Below, one piece after another: positions 1 to 9,845 of a stretch of DNA of 42,848 nucleotides; position 1 is the stretch's first letter; each line of letters starts with the position of its first letter. Origin of the DNA: Candidatus Elulimicrobium sp. (GTDB lineage Bacteria; Omnitrophota; Gorgyraeia; Zapsychrales; Fredricksoniimonadaceae); contig DYOU01000004.1 of assembly GCA_020720365.1 (NCBI GenBank), forward strand, positions 1-42,848, in the 5' to 3' direction. The notes under the pieces were generated by a model that was not told the DNA's origin, ran no database searches, and saw only the letters and a list, made by a program, of their open reading frames with translations. The position numbers were made by a program, and so were the translations under genes.

Positions 1-3000
1 ACGCGGCATCCAGATCCCAGACATAAGCGATCCAGCCGGACATTCCCGCCGCAAAATTCCGGCCGGTATTTCCTAAAACAACCACACGACCGCCAGTCAT
101 ATATTCACACCCGTGATCGCCGACACCTTCCACAACCGCACAGCCACCGGAATTGCGCACACAAAAACGTTCGCCCGCAACTCCTCGAAAATACGCTTCG
201 CCACAAATCGCCCCATATAACACAACGTTTCCAACGATAATATTATCTTCGGCAACCATAGGGGACTTCCGGGAAGGATAAACAATGATCCGTCCACCGG
301 AAAGGCCTTTTCCTACATAATCGTTCGAATCACCCTCAAGCTCAAATGTCACCCCTCGGGAAAGGAAGGCCCCGAAACTCTGCCCGCCGGAACCGGTATA
401 ATTCACATGAACAGACCCTTCCGGAAGGCCTGCCATCCCATAACGCCGCGCAATGGCCGAGCTTAACATCGTCCCGACCGTACGATTAATATTCTTGACT
501 TCCATCGAAAGGCGCACCGGCTTATTATTTTCCAACGCTTCTTTACATTGTTCGATCAGAACATTATCCAACGCCTTTTCCAGGCCATGCTCCTGCTTTA
601 AACAATGATGGATCGGAATATCTTTCGATACATCCGGCCGATGCAGGATATTCGTCAGATCGATCCCCTTCAACTTCCAATACTGGATCACATCTTTTGG
701 CTCAAGCCTGTCCACACGGCCGACCATGTCTTCAAACTTTCTGAAACCCAACTCAGCCATCAACTCACGGACTTCCTCGGCAAGGAACAAAAAGAAATTC
801 ACCACATATTCCGGCTTACCGCGAAATCTCGCGCGCAAGGCCGGATCCTGTGTGGCAATACCGACCGAACAAGCATCCAGATGGCACTTGCGCAGCATCA
901 CACACCCCATCGTCACCAGGGCAATCGTCGCGAATCCGAATTCATCCGCGCCCAACATCGCGGCTATCACTACGTCACGGCCGGTCTTCAACTGGCCATC
1001 AGCCTGCACACGAATACGCCCGCGCAGATCGTTCATGACCAGGACCTGCTGTGCTTCCGCAAGCCCAAGTTCCATCGGCAGACCGGCATGTTTGATCGAG
1101 GTTTGCGGCGAAGCGCCTGTGCCGCCGTCATACCCGGAAATAAGGACATGATCGGACTTGCCTTTGGACACACCCGCAGCAACTGTCCCTACACCAATCT
1201 CGGAGACCAATTTCACACTGACATCCGCCTGAGGATTCGCATTCTTCAGGTCGTGGATAAGCTGAGCCAGGTCCTCGATCGAATAAATATCATGATGCGG
1301 AGGAGGGGAAATGAGCTGAACCCCGGCGGTTGTTCCACGGGTCTGCGCGATCTCCTTCGTTACCTTATGGCCTGGCAGCTGACCGCCCTCACCAGGCTTC
1401 GCTCCCTGAGCCATCTTGATCTGCATCTGATCGGCATTCACCAGATATTCAATATTCACACCAAAACGCCCTTGAGCGACCTGCTTGATACGGCTGCGGC
1501 GAATATCACCATTAGCATCTGGTTTAAACCGTAAAGGATCCTCTCCCCCCTCACCGGTATTCGAAAACCCGCCTAAACGGTTCATGGCAATGGCCAGCGT
1601 TTCATGCGCTTCTTTGGAAATAGACCCGTAACTCATAGCACCCGTAGCGAACCGTTTAACGATCTCGCTGGCAGGTTCTACCTCTGCCAACGAGACAGGT
1701 ATACCTTTCTTAAACTGCATTAAACCGCGGATATTGGATATCGTTCTATCCGCTTCATTAACGATCCTGGAGAACTTCTTGAACAATTGATAATCATTCG
1801 TCCGCACAGCCTGCTGCAGGGTCGCAATAACTTCAGGGTTGATCTGATGATACTCGCCGTCCTTACGCCAATGGTACCAGCCCCCCTCATCCAGCAATCT
1901 GTCGCTGGAAGGGCTTTCCGGATACCCCGCCGCATGCCGACGCAAGGTTTCTTCGGCCACAGTTTCAATATCAATACCACCGATCCGTGACGGCGTCGCT
2001 GTGAAATATTTATGGATCAACCCGTCGCCCAACCCGACCGCTTCAAAGATCTGCGCACCACAGTAAGACTGCACCGTTGAAATCCCCATCTTCGAAATAA
2101 CCTTAAAAAGCCCTTTACGCGTAGACTTAAGATAATTCTTCTCCGCGAGTTCGGCATCCAGCCCGGCGCCTTTGAAATTTCCTTTCTTCACTTCGCTCTC
2201 GATCGTCTCAAGCGCCAAATACGGATTCACCGCATTCGCGCCATATCCGATCAAGACCGCAAAATGATGCATTTCACGCGCTTCGCCCGTTTCAATAACA
2301 ATAGAAACCTGCGTACGGGTCCCCTTGCGGATCAAGTGATGATGCAAGCCCGCGCAAGCCAGCAAGGACGGCATCGCGGCATTCTTTTCATTCATTCCCC
2401 GATCAGACAAAACAAGAATGCTCACACCTTCCAAGATCGCTTTATCCACGCGTTCGAACAAGGCGATAACCGCCTTCTCCAGGCCCAAAACGCCGTCCGC
2501 GCGTTTGAACACAATAGGGAACGTCGCCGCTTTCAGCCCGCGCATATTCATATGCGCGATCTTCTCTAATTCTTTATTATTAATAACCGGACGTGACAGC
2601 CGTAAACGGCGTGCATGCCCGGGCGTCTCCGTTAAAATATTCCCTTCAGGCCCCAAATACACATTTTCCGCCATCACGATCTCCTCACGGATAGCATCCA
2701 CCGGCGGATTAGTTACCTGGGCGAAAAGTTGTTTGAAATAATTAAACAACAGTTGTGATCGATTCGACAATACAGCGACAGGATTATCCGCTCCCATGGA
2801 TCCTGTCGCTTCCTCGCCATTCTCCACCATCGGCCTCAGAACGATCGTCAGATCTTCCTGGGTATAACCGAACGCGCGTTGACGCTCCAGCAAAGTCTTT
2901 TCATTCAACCCCTGCGACTTCTTGGGCTCAGGCAGGTCCTTGATATCAACGATATTATCTTTAAGCCACTGGCCATAAGGCTTGCGGCCGGCATATGCGT

Positions 3001-4294
3001 CTTTAATCTCCTGATCATCAATAATGCGCCCTTCGAGGGTATCGATCAAAAACATTTTTCCAGGCTGCAGGCGCCACTTTCTGGCAACACGAGAAGGGTC
3101 GATCGGAAGAACACCGGTTTCAGACGCCACGATCACAAGCCCGTCTTTCGTCAGCGTATAACGCGACGGACGAAGGCCGTTACGGTCCAGCAAAGCACCG
3201 ATATAGCGGCCGTCCGTGAAACAAATACACGCCGGGCCATCCCAAGGCTCCATCAGTGTGGCATGATACTCATAGAATGCTTTTTTCTCAGGCGACATCT
3301 CTTCATTGCCCAACCACGCCTCAGGCACCATCATCATCATGGCATGCGGCAAAGGCCGGCCGGCCAAGACCAGCAACTCCAGCGCATTATCGAAACTGGC
3401 CGAATCGCTCCCGCCAGGCTCAACCACCGGATGCACCTTATGAATATCTTCACCAAAAATATCGGAAATGAACTGTTTCTCCCGCGCTCGCATCCAATTC
3501 ACATTCCCGCGCAATGTATTGATCTCACCGTTGTGGGCAATAAACCGATACGGATGCGCTAACCCCCACGTTGGAAAAGTATTCGTGCTATAGCGCGAAT
3601 GGACCAGCGCAAGAGCAGAAACCATGCTCTCATCAGCCAGGTCGCTGAAAAACGTATCTACTTGCTCGGCCATCAGCTGGCCTTTATACACGATCGTCCT
3701 AGACGACAACGAACACACATAAAAAAAGCTCTTCTGTCTGATCGCGGAAGCATTCACTTTATCTGAAATACGCTTGCGGATCACATACAGCTTACGATCA
3801 AAGGCATCCGGCGCTGTCGCCGGCCCACGCCCGATAAAAAGCATCTTGAACGCCGGCTCAACCGACCGCGCTACACGGCCGATCGTTTCACTCTTATGAG
3901 GAACATCCCTCCAGCCCAGCAGCTTCTGCCCTTCCTCATGAATAATATGTTCAAACCATTCTTCAACCGTATTGCGTTCAGAGACTTCACAAGGAAGAAA
4001 AACAATGCCGCAGCCGTAATCTCCTTCCAACGGAAGGTTCATATTCAAGGCCTGGGCCGATTTACGCAGGAAAGCATCCGGCATCTGCAGCAAAATACCT
4101 GCGCCATCCCCTGTTAAAGGGTCACATCCGCACGCCCCGCGATGAGCTAGATTTTCGAGGATCTTTATCCCCTGACGCACAATATCATGCGTCTTGCGAC
4201 CCTTGATATCGGCTATAAAACCAACACCACACGCATCATGTTCAAATTGAGGATCATACAACCCCTGTTTAGGAGGCAGCCCGCCTGTATTCAT
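1..4294 (-). CDS. gltB: Glutamate synthase large subunit (partial, C-terminus off the left edge)
   Basis: This encodes the large subunit of glutamate synthase, which turns glutamine plus 2-oxoglutarate into two glutamates. It is missing from the ORF track because it runs off the window without a stop, but I read it in one frame for 1431 codons from an ATG at 4294. A short propeptide precedes the catalytic N-terminal cysteine (EHDACGVGF, Cys22) of the class II glutaminase domain. The FMN-binding synthase domain includes [11 protein letters not shown]. The 3Fe-4S motif C-x5-C-x4-C appears as [13 protein letters not shown] near window position 890. The C-terminal glycine-rich GXGXG domain begins before the edge; roughly 80-100 residues are missing by family length. 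A GGAG ribosome site lies 8 nt before the ATG. It is the last gene of the nitrogen block; gltD is not in the window and may lie to the left. Confidence 0.97.
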   Translation of the reverse strand, partial: MNTGGLPPKQGLYDPQFEHDACGVGFIADIKGRKTHDIVRQGIKILENLAHRGACGCDPLTGDGAGILLQMPDAFLRKSAQALNMNLPLEGDYGCGIVFLPCEVSERNTVEEWFEHIIHEEGQKLLGWRDVPHKSETIGRVARSVEPAFKMLFIGRGPATAPDAFDRKLYVIRKRISDKVNASAIRQKSFFYVCSLSSRTIVYKGQLMAEQVDTFFSDLADESMVSALALVHSRYSTNTFPTWGLAHPYRFIAHNGEINTLRGNVNWMRAREKQFISDIFGEDIHKVHPVVEPGGSDSASFDNALELLVLAGRPLPHAMMMMVPEAWLGNEEMSPEKKAFYEYHATLMEPWDGPACICFTDGRYIGALLDRNGLRPSRYTLTKDGLVIVASETGVLPIDPSRVARKWRLQPGKMFLIDTLEGRIIDDQEIKDAYAGRKPYGQWLKDNIVDIKDLPEPKKSQGLNEKTLLERQRAFGYTQEDLTIVLRPMVENGEEATGSMGADNPVAVLSNRSQLLFNYFKQLFAQVTNPPVDAIREEIVMAENVYLGPEGNILTETPGHARRLRLSRPVINNKELEKIAHMNMRGLKAATFPIVFKRADGVLGLEKAVIALFERVDKAILEGVSILVLSDRGMNEKNAAMPSLLACAGLHHHLIRKGTRTQVSIVIETGEAREMHHFAVLIGYGANAVNPYLALETIESEVKKGNFKGAGLDAELAEKNYLKSTRKGLFKVISKMGISTVQSYCGAQIFEAVGLGDGLIHKYFTATPSRIGGIDIETVAEETLRRHAAGYPESPSSDRLLDEGGWYHWRKDGEYHQINPEVIATLQQAVRTNDYQLFKKFSRIVNEADRTISNIRGLMQFKKGIPVSLAEVEPASEIVKRFATGAMSYGSISKEAHETLAIAMNRLGGFSNTGEGGEDPLRFKPDANGDIRRSRIKQVAQGRFGVNIEYLVNADQMQIKMAQGAKPGEGGQLPGHKVTKEIAQTRGTTAGVQLISPPPHHDIYSIEDLAQLIHDLKNANPQADVSVKLVSEIGVGTVAAGVSKGKSDHVLISGYDGGTGASPQTSIKHAGLPMELGLAEAQQVLVMNDLRGRIRVQADGQLKTGRDVVIAAMLGADEFGFATIALVTMGCVMLRKCHLDACSVGIATQDPALRARFRGKPEYVVNFFLFLAEEVRELMAELGFRKFEDMVGRVDRLEPKDVIQYWKLKGIDLTNILHRPDVSKDIPIHHCLKQEHGLEKALDNVLIEQCKEALENNKPVRLSMEVKNINRTVGTMLSSAIARRYGMAGLPEGSVHVNYTGSGGQSFGAFLSRGVTFELEGDSNDYVGKGLSGGRIIVYPSRKSPMVAEDNIIVGNVVLYGAICGEAYFRGVAGERFCVRNSGGCAVVEGVGDHGCEYMTGGRVVVLGNTGRNFAAGMSGWIAYVWDLDAA

Positions 4295-4330
4295 GAGATA
4301 AACTCCAGTTTATTTGCTATAAGGGCGACT

Positions 4331-4359
4331 ATTTTATGCTTTGCTTTATTTAAAAGCAA
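4331..4359 (-). promoter_or_regulatory. Candidate gltB promoter
   Basis: On the minus strand TTGCTT and TAAAAT are separated by 17 bp, about 35 bp ahead of the gltB ATG. The -35 box matches the consensus at only 3 of 6 bases, the -10 at 5 of 6. A 7-bp inverted repeat (TTGCTTT / AAAGCAA) lies over the -35 and spacer and could be an operator, which is inference. gltB may therefore be transcribed on its own as well as by read-through from the GT2 gene. Confidence 0.4.
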
Positions 4360-4418
4360 CTGTTTTTTCTTAACCAGAACCCGACTGCAAGGACAGCCGG
4401 AACAACAGGATCCGTAAC

Positions 4419-5114
4419 CTATATTTTAGAAACACGATACCGGACGATCCCCCAAAACATCGCTAAAGCCTTCAACCCATTAATCTTTTTGCCCTGACGA
4501 ACAGAACGCGCCCGATACCGAATAGGCACTTCCACGATCTTCACACCTTTACGTACCAGCTTAGCCGTCACTTCTGTTTCAAACATAAAATGAGATGATT
4601 CAATATCCAGAGAACGAATATTTCGCGCGCAAAATAACTTGTAACATGTATTAATATCTGTCAGCCCTGTACCAAACAACACATTAAAAACCACATTTGA
4701 AAAAATATTCGCCGCGCGATTCACCGGCTCCATCATTTCAATGCTTCCTTTGAACCGGGACCCATAAACAACATCCGCCTCGCCTTTTAATATAGGAGAA
4801 AGCAGCAAAGGATACTCGGACGGCTGATATTCCAGATCGGCATCTTGAATAAGGATCAAATCTCCCGTAGACTCTTTCAACCCTCGCCGAATAGCTGCGG
4901 CCTTTCCCTGATTCGGCTGTTGAAAAAAGATCCTGACGTACCTGTCTCCGTCAAAGCGCCCTAGAGCGCCAGCTGTTCGATCCGTTGACCCATCATTCAC
5001 GACAATGATCTCCCGATCGATCCCTAAAGGTAATTCAACGGCCTTCACCTCATTGATCACCCTCACCACGGTCTGTTCTTCATTATAAACAGGAATAATA
5101 ACTGAAAGTTTCAC
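4419..5114 (-). CDS. Family 2 glycosyltransferase (dolichol-phosphate mannosyltransferase-like)
   Basis: This 231-residue GT-A fold enzyme probably transfers a sugar from a nucleotide donor to a lipid or glycan acceptor at the inner membrane face. The N-terminus SVIIPVYNEEQTV is the GT2 signature. A donor/metal-binding acidic motif QDADLEYQP follows near residue 95, and GLTDINTCYKLF near residue 155 is typical of the DPM1/polyprenyl-phosphate glycosyltransferase branch. There is no C-terminal transmembrane pair, so it is the short, soluble type. The start is GTG, overlapping the nadE stop by 4 bp (GTGA), with AAGG upstream, which implies translational coupling. Acceptor and sugar cannot be read from the sequence. 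The link to nitrogen genes looks positional only. Confidence 0.9.
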   Translation of the reverse strand: MKLSVIIPVYNEEQTVVRVINEVKAVELPLGIDREIIVVNDGSTDRTAGALGRFDGDRYVRIFFQQPNQGKAAAIRRGLKESTGDLILIQDADLEYQPSEYPLLLSPILKGEADVVYGSRFKGSIEMMEPVNRAANIFSNVVFNVLFGTGLTDINTCYKLFCARNIRSLDIESSHFMFETEVTAKLVRKGVKIVEVPIRYRARSVRQGKKINGLKALAMFWGIVRYRVSKI

Positions 5115-6727
5115 TCAACCGCCTTATATCTGTTTGTCAACGGCAGCCGCCAGTCCTTGCCGAATGCCCGCTTGGAAATCTTGACGCCCGGCGGTGCCTG
5201 GCGTCTCTTATATTCGCTCTTATCCACCAACTCCGTCACCCGCTTGGCCGTTTGTATATCCCCGCAAGATCTGGCCATGGTTTCCAGCCCCTGATGATCC
5301 TCTACATACAGAGTCAAGAGAGCATCGAGTTCCGCATAAGGAGGCAGGGAATCCTGATCCCTCTGGCCATGGCGAAGCTCTGCCGAAGGCGCACGGGCAA
5401 TGATCGAGCCGGGGATCACTTCTTTTCCGGCCCGTTGATTAATATACGCGCAAAGCTCATATACTTTTGTCTTCAATATATCTTTAATAACCGCATACCC
5501 GCCGGACATATCTCCGTAAAGAGTACAATATCCCGTCGCCATTTCACTCTTGTTCCCTGTCGTCAGCACCAGCCAACCGAACTTGTTCGAGAACGCCATC
5601 AGCAGATTTCCGCGAATACGCGCCTGCAGGTTCTCTTCCGCCAGCCCGGAAGGCAAGCCCTTGAAATACGGCGCCAACGTCTTCAGAAAAACATCCAGGA
5701 TCGGCTCAATCGGGATCTCATGAAAAACTACCCCCAGATTCCGGGCGAGCCGCACAGCATCCTTCCGCGTCGCTTTAGCATTAAACCGCGTTGGCATGGA
5801 AATACCAATAACATTCTCGCGCCCCACCGCATCCACAGCGATCGCGGCCACCAGGGCTGAATCTATCCCGCCGGAAAGACCGATCAAGACTTTTCTGAAC
5901 CCGTTTTTCTGAATATAATCCCGCGTGCCTAAAAGAACCGCCTCATACATTTCCCGGGTACTATCAAGTTTGACGGGAAACGGCTGCGCTTTGCCTGCCG
6001 AAAGGTCACAGATCAAAAGATCTTCTTTGAACTGAAGGCCTGCCGCTATCACTTTTCCTTTCGCATTCACCACCAGACTGGAACCGTCAAAGACCAGTTC
6101 ATCCTGCCCGCCCACCAGATTGACATAAGCCCACACAACCCCTGTCTCCCGTGCACGCCGGGAGATCAACCGGACCCGGCCTTCTCTCTTGCCAAACTCA
6201 TACGGCGAACTGGAAATATTCACGATCAACTCCGCCCCGGCTTTAGCCTGCTCCCGATAAACACCGCCGTCAACCCAAACATCTTCACAAATATTCACGG
6301 CTATCCTGCACCCTTTCACCATAAACAGCTGAAATCCCTGGCCCGGTGTAAAATAACGTTTCTCATCAAACACACTGTAATTCGGTAATGCCTGTTTATG
6401 ATAAATGCCGCGCACCTTTCCGTCTGCTATAACCGCCGCGGCATTATAAAGGACTCCCCGGTGAGCCGGATCCACAAAACCTACAATCGCCGTAATTCCC
6501 CGGATCCGGCGGGCAATCATTTGAAGCGCTTTAACATTGCCCTTAATAAAATGATCTTTCAGCAAAAGGTCTTCCGGCGGATATCCGGTAACTGTCAACT
6601 CGGGAAAGATCACCAGGTCCGCTCCACGCGCCCTGGCGTCCATAGAAGACTGCAGGATCCTGTTCGCGTTTCCCTGCAGGTCCCCAACAATTATATTGAT
6701 CTGTGCCAGTGCGATCCGAATGTTCAT
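5111..6727 (-). CDS. nadE: Glutamine-dependent NAD+ synthetase
   Basis: NadE makes NAD+ from nicotinic acid adenine dinucleotide, ATP and glutamine. The 538-residue length is normal for the two-domain bacterial form. Residues 1 to about 250 are a nitrilase-fold glutaminase with the Glu-Lys-Cys triad in FPELTVTGYP, YHKQALPNY and VNICEDVW. The C-terminal synthetase domain has the PP-loop SGGIDSAL near residue 285, then TTGNKSEMATGYCTLYGD. It produces its own ammonia, so it does not need the neighbouring amidotransferase. Its ATG overlaps the upstream amidotransferase stop by 4 bp (ATGA), and the GT2 start overlaps its own stop, so the three genes are one tightly coupled unit. Use of glutamine fits its place next to glnN. 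Confidence 0.97.
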   Translation of the reverse strand: MNIRIALAQINIIVGDLQGNANRILQSSMDARARGADLVIFPELTVTGYPPEDLLLKDHFIKGNVKALQMIARRIRGITAIVGFVDPAHRGVLYNAAAVIADGKVRGIYHKQALPNYSVFDEKRYFTPGQGFQLFMVKGCRIAVNICEDVWVDGGVYREQAKAGAELIVNISSSPYEFGKREGRVRLISRRARETGVVWAYVNLVGGQDELVFDGSSLVVNAKGKVIAAGLQFKEDLLICDLSAGKAQPFPVKLDSTREMYEAVLLGTRDYIQKNGFRKVLIGLSGGIDSALVAAIAVDAVGRENVIGISMPTRFNAKATRKDAVRLARNLGVVFHEIPIEPILDVFLKTLAPYFKGLPSGLAEENLQARIRGNLLMAFSNKFGWLVLTTGNKSEMATGYCTLYGDMSGGYAVIKDILKTKVYELCAYINQRAGKEVIPGSIIARAPSAELRHGQRDQDSLPPYAELDALLTLYVEDHQGLETMARSCGDIQTAKRVTELVDKSEYKRRQAPPGVKISKRAFGKDWRLPLTNRYKAVE

Positions 6728-7416
6728 GTCGCCTTTATGATCTTAAGAAAATTTTCACAAACAAGCCTTCCGCTCTGATGAAAAGACCCTTTTATCCCGG
6801 CATAGCGCTCAAGCATGGCCGCTCGTTCACCCTGTTTCTTGACTGAAAAGTCTGCCGACCAATCCCGAATACTTTGATCCGTGATCTCCATATGAAACTG
6901 AAGCCCATACGCATTAAACCCATAACGAAAAGCCTGCACCGGACAAGCCGCAGAGGACGCCAAAACAACCGACTCTTTCGACGGAATACACATATCCCCA
7001 TGCCACTGATACACCTCAAGCGGTGACGGAATTCCGGCCAATAAAGGATCTCCTGATCCCTCGCGAGTCAAATCTACCGTGAACCAGCCGATCTCCGTCT
7101 CCGGAGAACGAACAACCTTTCCACCGGACGCCTTGGCGAGCAATTGAGCCCCGAGACAAATCCCCAAAACCGGAACGCGCGCCGCCAGCACCTTTTTTAA
7201 AAAAACATCCTCTTCTTTCAAAAAAGGATATTGCTCCTCTTCATACACATTCATCGGCCCGCCCAATGGAATAACAGCATCAATATCCCGAACGCTGTCC
7301 GGCAGACGATGACCCTGATGAAGGTCGATCACCTTCATGGCATATCCTTGTTCAATGAAGAAACTTCCCAGTGCCTCAGGGCCTTCAATTTCAACATGCT
7401 TAAGAAACATTATCAT
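6724..7416 (-). CDS. Class I glutamine amidotransferase-like protein (GMP synthase GATase family)
   Basis: A stand-alone triad-type glutamine amidotransferase domain of 230 residues. The nucleophile elbow is LGICLGAQLL with Cys87, and the catalytic His is in LQFHMEIT near residue 170. LGGPMNVYEEEQ is the usual oxyanion-side motif of GuaA-like GATases. It has no synthetase domain, so it resembles the YP_/GuaA-like proteins of unclear substrate, some of which act on gamma-glutamyl compounds. The chosen ATG (MIMFLK) lies 6 nt after an AAGGGCGG sequence; a start two codons later is possible. It sits between glnN and nadE with a 4-bp overlap to nadE, so it is probably co-transcribed in glutamine metabolism. 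The exact reaction is unknown. Confidence 0.85.
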   Translation of the reverse strand: MIMFLKHVEIEGPEALGSFFIEQGYAMKVIDLHQGHRLPDSVRDIDAVIPLGGPMNVYEEEQYPFLKEEDVFLKKVLAARVPVLGICLGAQLLAKASGGKVVRSPETEIGWFTVDLTREGSGDPLLAGIPSPLEVYQWHGDMCIPSKESVVLASSAACPVQAFRYGFNAYGLQFHMEITDQSIRDWSADFSVKKQGERAAMLERYAGIKGSFHQSGRLVCENFLKIIKAT

Positions 7417-7448
7417 ATCATACCGCCCTTATAATTGTTAAACCCGTA

Positions 7449-7479
7449 TGAAAAACAAGAAAGGGGATATCCTGCCCCT
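7449..7479 (-). terminator. Hairpin and T-rich tract after glnN
   Basis: Reading the minus strand, AGGGG and CCCCT form a 5-bp stem around CAGGATAT. It is followed by TTCTTGTTTTTC. It lies between the glnN stop and the amidotransferase start. The stem is short, so termination may be partial and may leave some read-through into the amidotransferase-nadE genes. Confidence 0.45.
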
Positions 7480-7557
7480 ACGCGCGTCAGCCCTTTACAG
7501 CCTGCATGTACGGACCGGGTCTCCCCTTCCTTGATCAACGTTCAGCTCTCTACTTCT

Positions 7558-9657
7558 TCAATACAAGAATAACATCTCTGCGTACGTTGGCAGAGGCCAT
7601 AGATCCGACGGCACGATCCCTTCAAGCTCATCCGCGGCCGCGCGCGTCTGCAGCATAGCGGCTTTCATCTTGTCGGTGCAATGACAATCCAGCGCCGCTT
7701 CGATCGCTGCAATACCCGCCGCCAGGTCATCGGATAACTTGGTCACCTGGGACAAAAGCTTCTTGGCCGAAGCCGCCTTGGAACCAACACCTTCCACGGC
7801 CGTCACTGTTGCCGCCAAAGCCGCCTGATACTCCATTGCGGCCGGATAGATCTGCGTTGACGCGATCGTCCTGGCACATTCCGCTTCATAAGACAGAACG
7901 CTCTTGTAGTTATGCATATAGATCTCATAACGGGATAAGAGTTCTTTCTTTGAAAAAACAGAATGTTTTTCAAACAACTTGACCGTTGATTCATCCTCTA
8001 AAACCTGCAACGCTTCCGGCGTAGTCTTGAAATTCGGCAAGCCGCGGCGTTCTGCTTCCTTATGCCACTCTTCAGTATAATTATCGCCGTTAAAAAGAAC
8101 ACGCTTATGCTTCTTGATGATCGCCTGAAAGATCGCCTGAAGAGACTTGTTAAAATCCTTCTTCGCTCTCACATCAGCCTCAAGCTGTGTACACATAACA
8201 TCCAGCGCGTCGGCTACGATCGTATTCAGCGCCACATTCGCGCCCGAAGGGCTCATGTTAGAGCCAAGCGCGCGGAATTCAAATTTATTACCCGTGAACG
8301 CGAATGGTGAAGTGCGATTACGATCGGTAGCATCACGCGGCAATGTAGGAATAACGTCCACACCGATCTGAATCGTACCGCCGCTCTTCGCGGCCTTCGG
8401 TTCGCCCTTCTCTAACTGATCGATAATATCCGACAGCTGATCCCCAAGGAACACAGAAATGATCGCCGGAGGAGCTTCATTAGCCCCTAAACGATGATCA
8501 TTGCCAGGAGACGCTACCGTTGCGCGCAGCAGGGCCGCATTCTCATCAACCGCCTTGATGATCGCGCAAAGCGTGAAAAGGAACTTCGCATTCTCATGCG
8601 GATTAGAACCCGGATTCAACCAGTTTTTACCATCTGTACCAACAACGGACCAGTTATTATGTTTACCCGAGCCATTCACACCGGCGAACGGTTTTTCGTG
8701 CAACAAACAAGCCAGGCCATGCTTATCCGCGACCTGCTTCATAACATCCATACACATCATATTATGATCAACCGCCAGGTTCAACCGCTCAAAGATCGGT
8801 GCGAGCTCAAACTGTGCCGGAGCCACTTCATTATGACGCGTTTTCGCCGGCATCCCCAATTTCCAAAGTGTCTGGTCAAGCTCTTCCATGAACGCCAGGA
8901 TCCGCGGACGAATAGCACCAAAATAATGATCTTCCATCTGTTGATGGCGCGCCGGCTTACGGCCGAACAGGGTACGTCCTGTCTGAACAAGGTCCAAACG
9001 GGCATTATAAAATTCCTTGTCAATAAGGAAATATTCCTGCTCTGGCCCTAAAGTCACGTACGCCTTGGCGGCCGACTTCACACCGAATAACTTACCAGCA
9101 CGGCCCATCTGTTTGGCCAATGCGGCGATCGAACGAAGAAGGGGCGCTTTCTTATCAAGAGCCTCTCCGTGATAACCGCAGAAAATTGTCGGAATACACA
9201 AAGTTGCGCCTTCCTGGCCTTCTTTAATAAAAGCAGGACTGGTTGGATCCCAGGCCGTATAACCACGGGCTTCAAACGTAGCGCGTAAACCGCCAGAAGG
9301 AAAAGAAGAAGCATCCGGCTCACCCTGGATCAATTCTTTCGCAGAAAACTCCATCTTAACGCCGCCCTGGCCATCCGGAGAAATAAACGAATCATGCTTC
9401 TCGGCCGTAGTACCGGTCAAAGGCTGGAACCAATGGCAGAAATGCGTAGCGCCCTTGGAAACCGCCCAGGCCTTCATGGCTCCCGCCACTTCACCCGCGA
9501 TCGCCGGATCCAGCGCACCGCCTTCATTCATTGTCTTGCTCAAAGAGTCAAACGCCTTCTTTGAAAGCATCTTTTGCATAACATTCAGGCCGAACACATT
9601 CTCGCCGTACATGGCTTCGACTGCGCTGACCACCTTTTTGGTGTTCTTTGCTGCCAT
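7558..9657 (-). CDS. glnN: Glutamine synthetase type III
   Basis: GlnN condenses glutamate and ammonia with ATP to form glutamine. The 699-residue length and N-terminal extension (ENVFGLNVMQKMLSKKAF) mark the type III family rather than GSI (about 470 aa). Active-site motifs include LGPEQEYFLID near residue 205, TRHNEVAPAQFELAP near residue 265 and GVNGSGKHNNWS near residue 335, followed by the long helical GSIII C-terminal domain. The ORF track starts at TTG 9663; I prefer ATG 9657, which is 7 nt downstream of AGGAGG, since the TTG is only 1 nt from it. The gene has its own promoter and a long leader with a terminator that overlaps an ANTAR-type hairpin, and the next upstream gene encodes an ANTAR protein. 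GSIII lacks the adenylylation site of GSI, so RNA-level control is plausible. Confidence 0.97.
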   Translation of the reverse strand: MAAKNTKKVVSAVEAMYGENVFGLNVMQKMLSKKAFDSLSKTMNEGGALDPAIAGEVAGAMKAWAVSKGATHFCHWFQPLTGTTAEKHDSFISPDGQGGVKMEFSAKELIQGEPDASSFPSGGLRATFEARGYTAWDPTSPAFIKEGQEGATLCIPTIFCGYHGEALDKKAPLLRSIAALAKQMGRAGKLFGVKSAAKAYVTLGPEQEYFLIDKEFYNARLDLVQTGRTLFGRKPARHQQMEDHYFGAIRPRILAFMEELDQTLWKLGMPAKTRHNEVAPAQFELAPIFERLNLAVDHNMMCMDVMKQVADKHGLACLLHEKPFAGVNGSGKHNNWSVVGTDGKNWLNPGSNPHENAKFLFTLCAIIKAVDENAALLRATVASPGNDHRLGANEAPPAIISVFLGDQLSDIIDQLEKGEPKAAKSGGTIQIGVDVIPTLPRDATDRNRTSPFAFTGNKFEFRALGSNMSPSGANVALNTIVADALDVMCTQLEADVRAKKDFNKSLQAIFQAIIKKHKRVLFNGDNYTEEWHKEAERRGLPNFKTTPEALQVLEDESTVKLFEKHSVFSKKELLSRYEIYMHNYKSVLSYEAECARTIASTQIYPAAMEYQAALAATVTAVEGVGSKAASAKKLLSQVTKLSDDLAAGIAAIEAALDCHCTDKMKAAMLQTRAAADELEGIVPSDLWPLPTYAEMLFLY

Positions 9658-9699
9658 AATCAATCCTCCTGTTATTTAAATACTCCCCTGAGCCCCTCT

Positions 9700-9742
9700 A
9701 AAATCAAAAATCCTCTTCCGAAAAGACAATTTTCGAAAGAGG
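9700..9742 (-). terminator. Intrinsic terminator in the glnN leader (attenuator)
   Basis: On the minus strand the arms CCTCTTTCGAAAA and TTTTCGGAAGAGG form a 13-position stem with one wobble/mismatch around a TTGTC loop. ATTTTTGATTTT follows at once. It lies between the glnN promoter and its ribosome site, so it would stop transcripts before glnN. Its 5' arm is shared with the hexaloop hairpin just upstream, so the two folds exclude each other. Confidence 0.8.
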
Positions 9743-9759
9743 ACGTCAATGCCCTGCTT
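9736..9759 (-). promoter_or_regulatory. ANTAR-type hexaloop hairpin (antiterminator) in the glnN leader
   Basis: The RNA GGGC-AUUGAC-GUCC forms a stem closing a six-base loop. The loop has A at position 1 and G at position 4, the hallmark of ANTAR targets. The stem extends outward to nine positions with one C-C mismatch. Seven bases on its 3' side are also the 5' arm of the terminator, so binding here would block terminator folding. The second upstream hairpin of the usual two-hairpin motif is not obvious to me. Confidence 0.65.
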
Positions 9760-9796
9760 TGTTCATTTGCACGCTATCCCGCTTTTAATCCAACAA

Positions 9797-9824
9797 AGTA
9801 TATCCCTCAGCCAAAACTTGTCAA
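9797..9824 (-). promoter_or_regulatory. glnN promoter
   Basis: TTGACA and TATACT are separated by 16 bp on the minus strand, in the gap between the ANTAR gene and glnN. Transcription would start near 9790, giving a leader of about 130 nt that contains the hexaloop hairpin and the terminator. Confidence 0.65.
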
Positions 9825-9845
9825 CTATAAAAAATAGAGGGATTC

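Noticed and set aside
605-3562. Long plus-strand ORFs across the first 4 kb (309 and 227 residues)
   Set aside because: They lie antisense to gltB, whose frame is intact and carries all motifs; the translated products have no recognisable domains.
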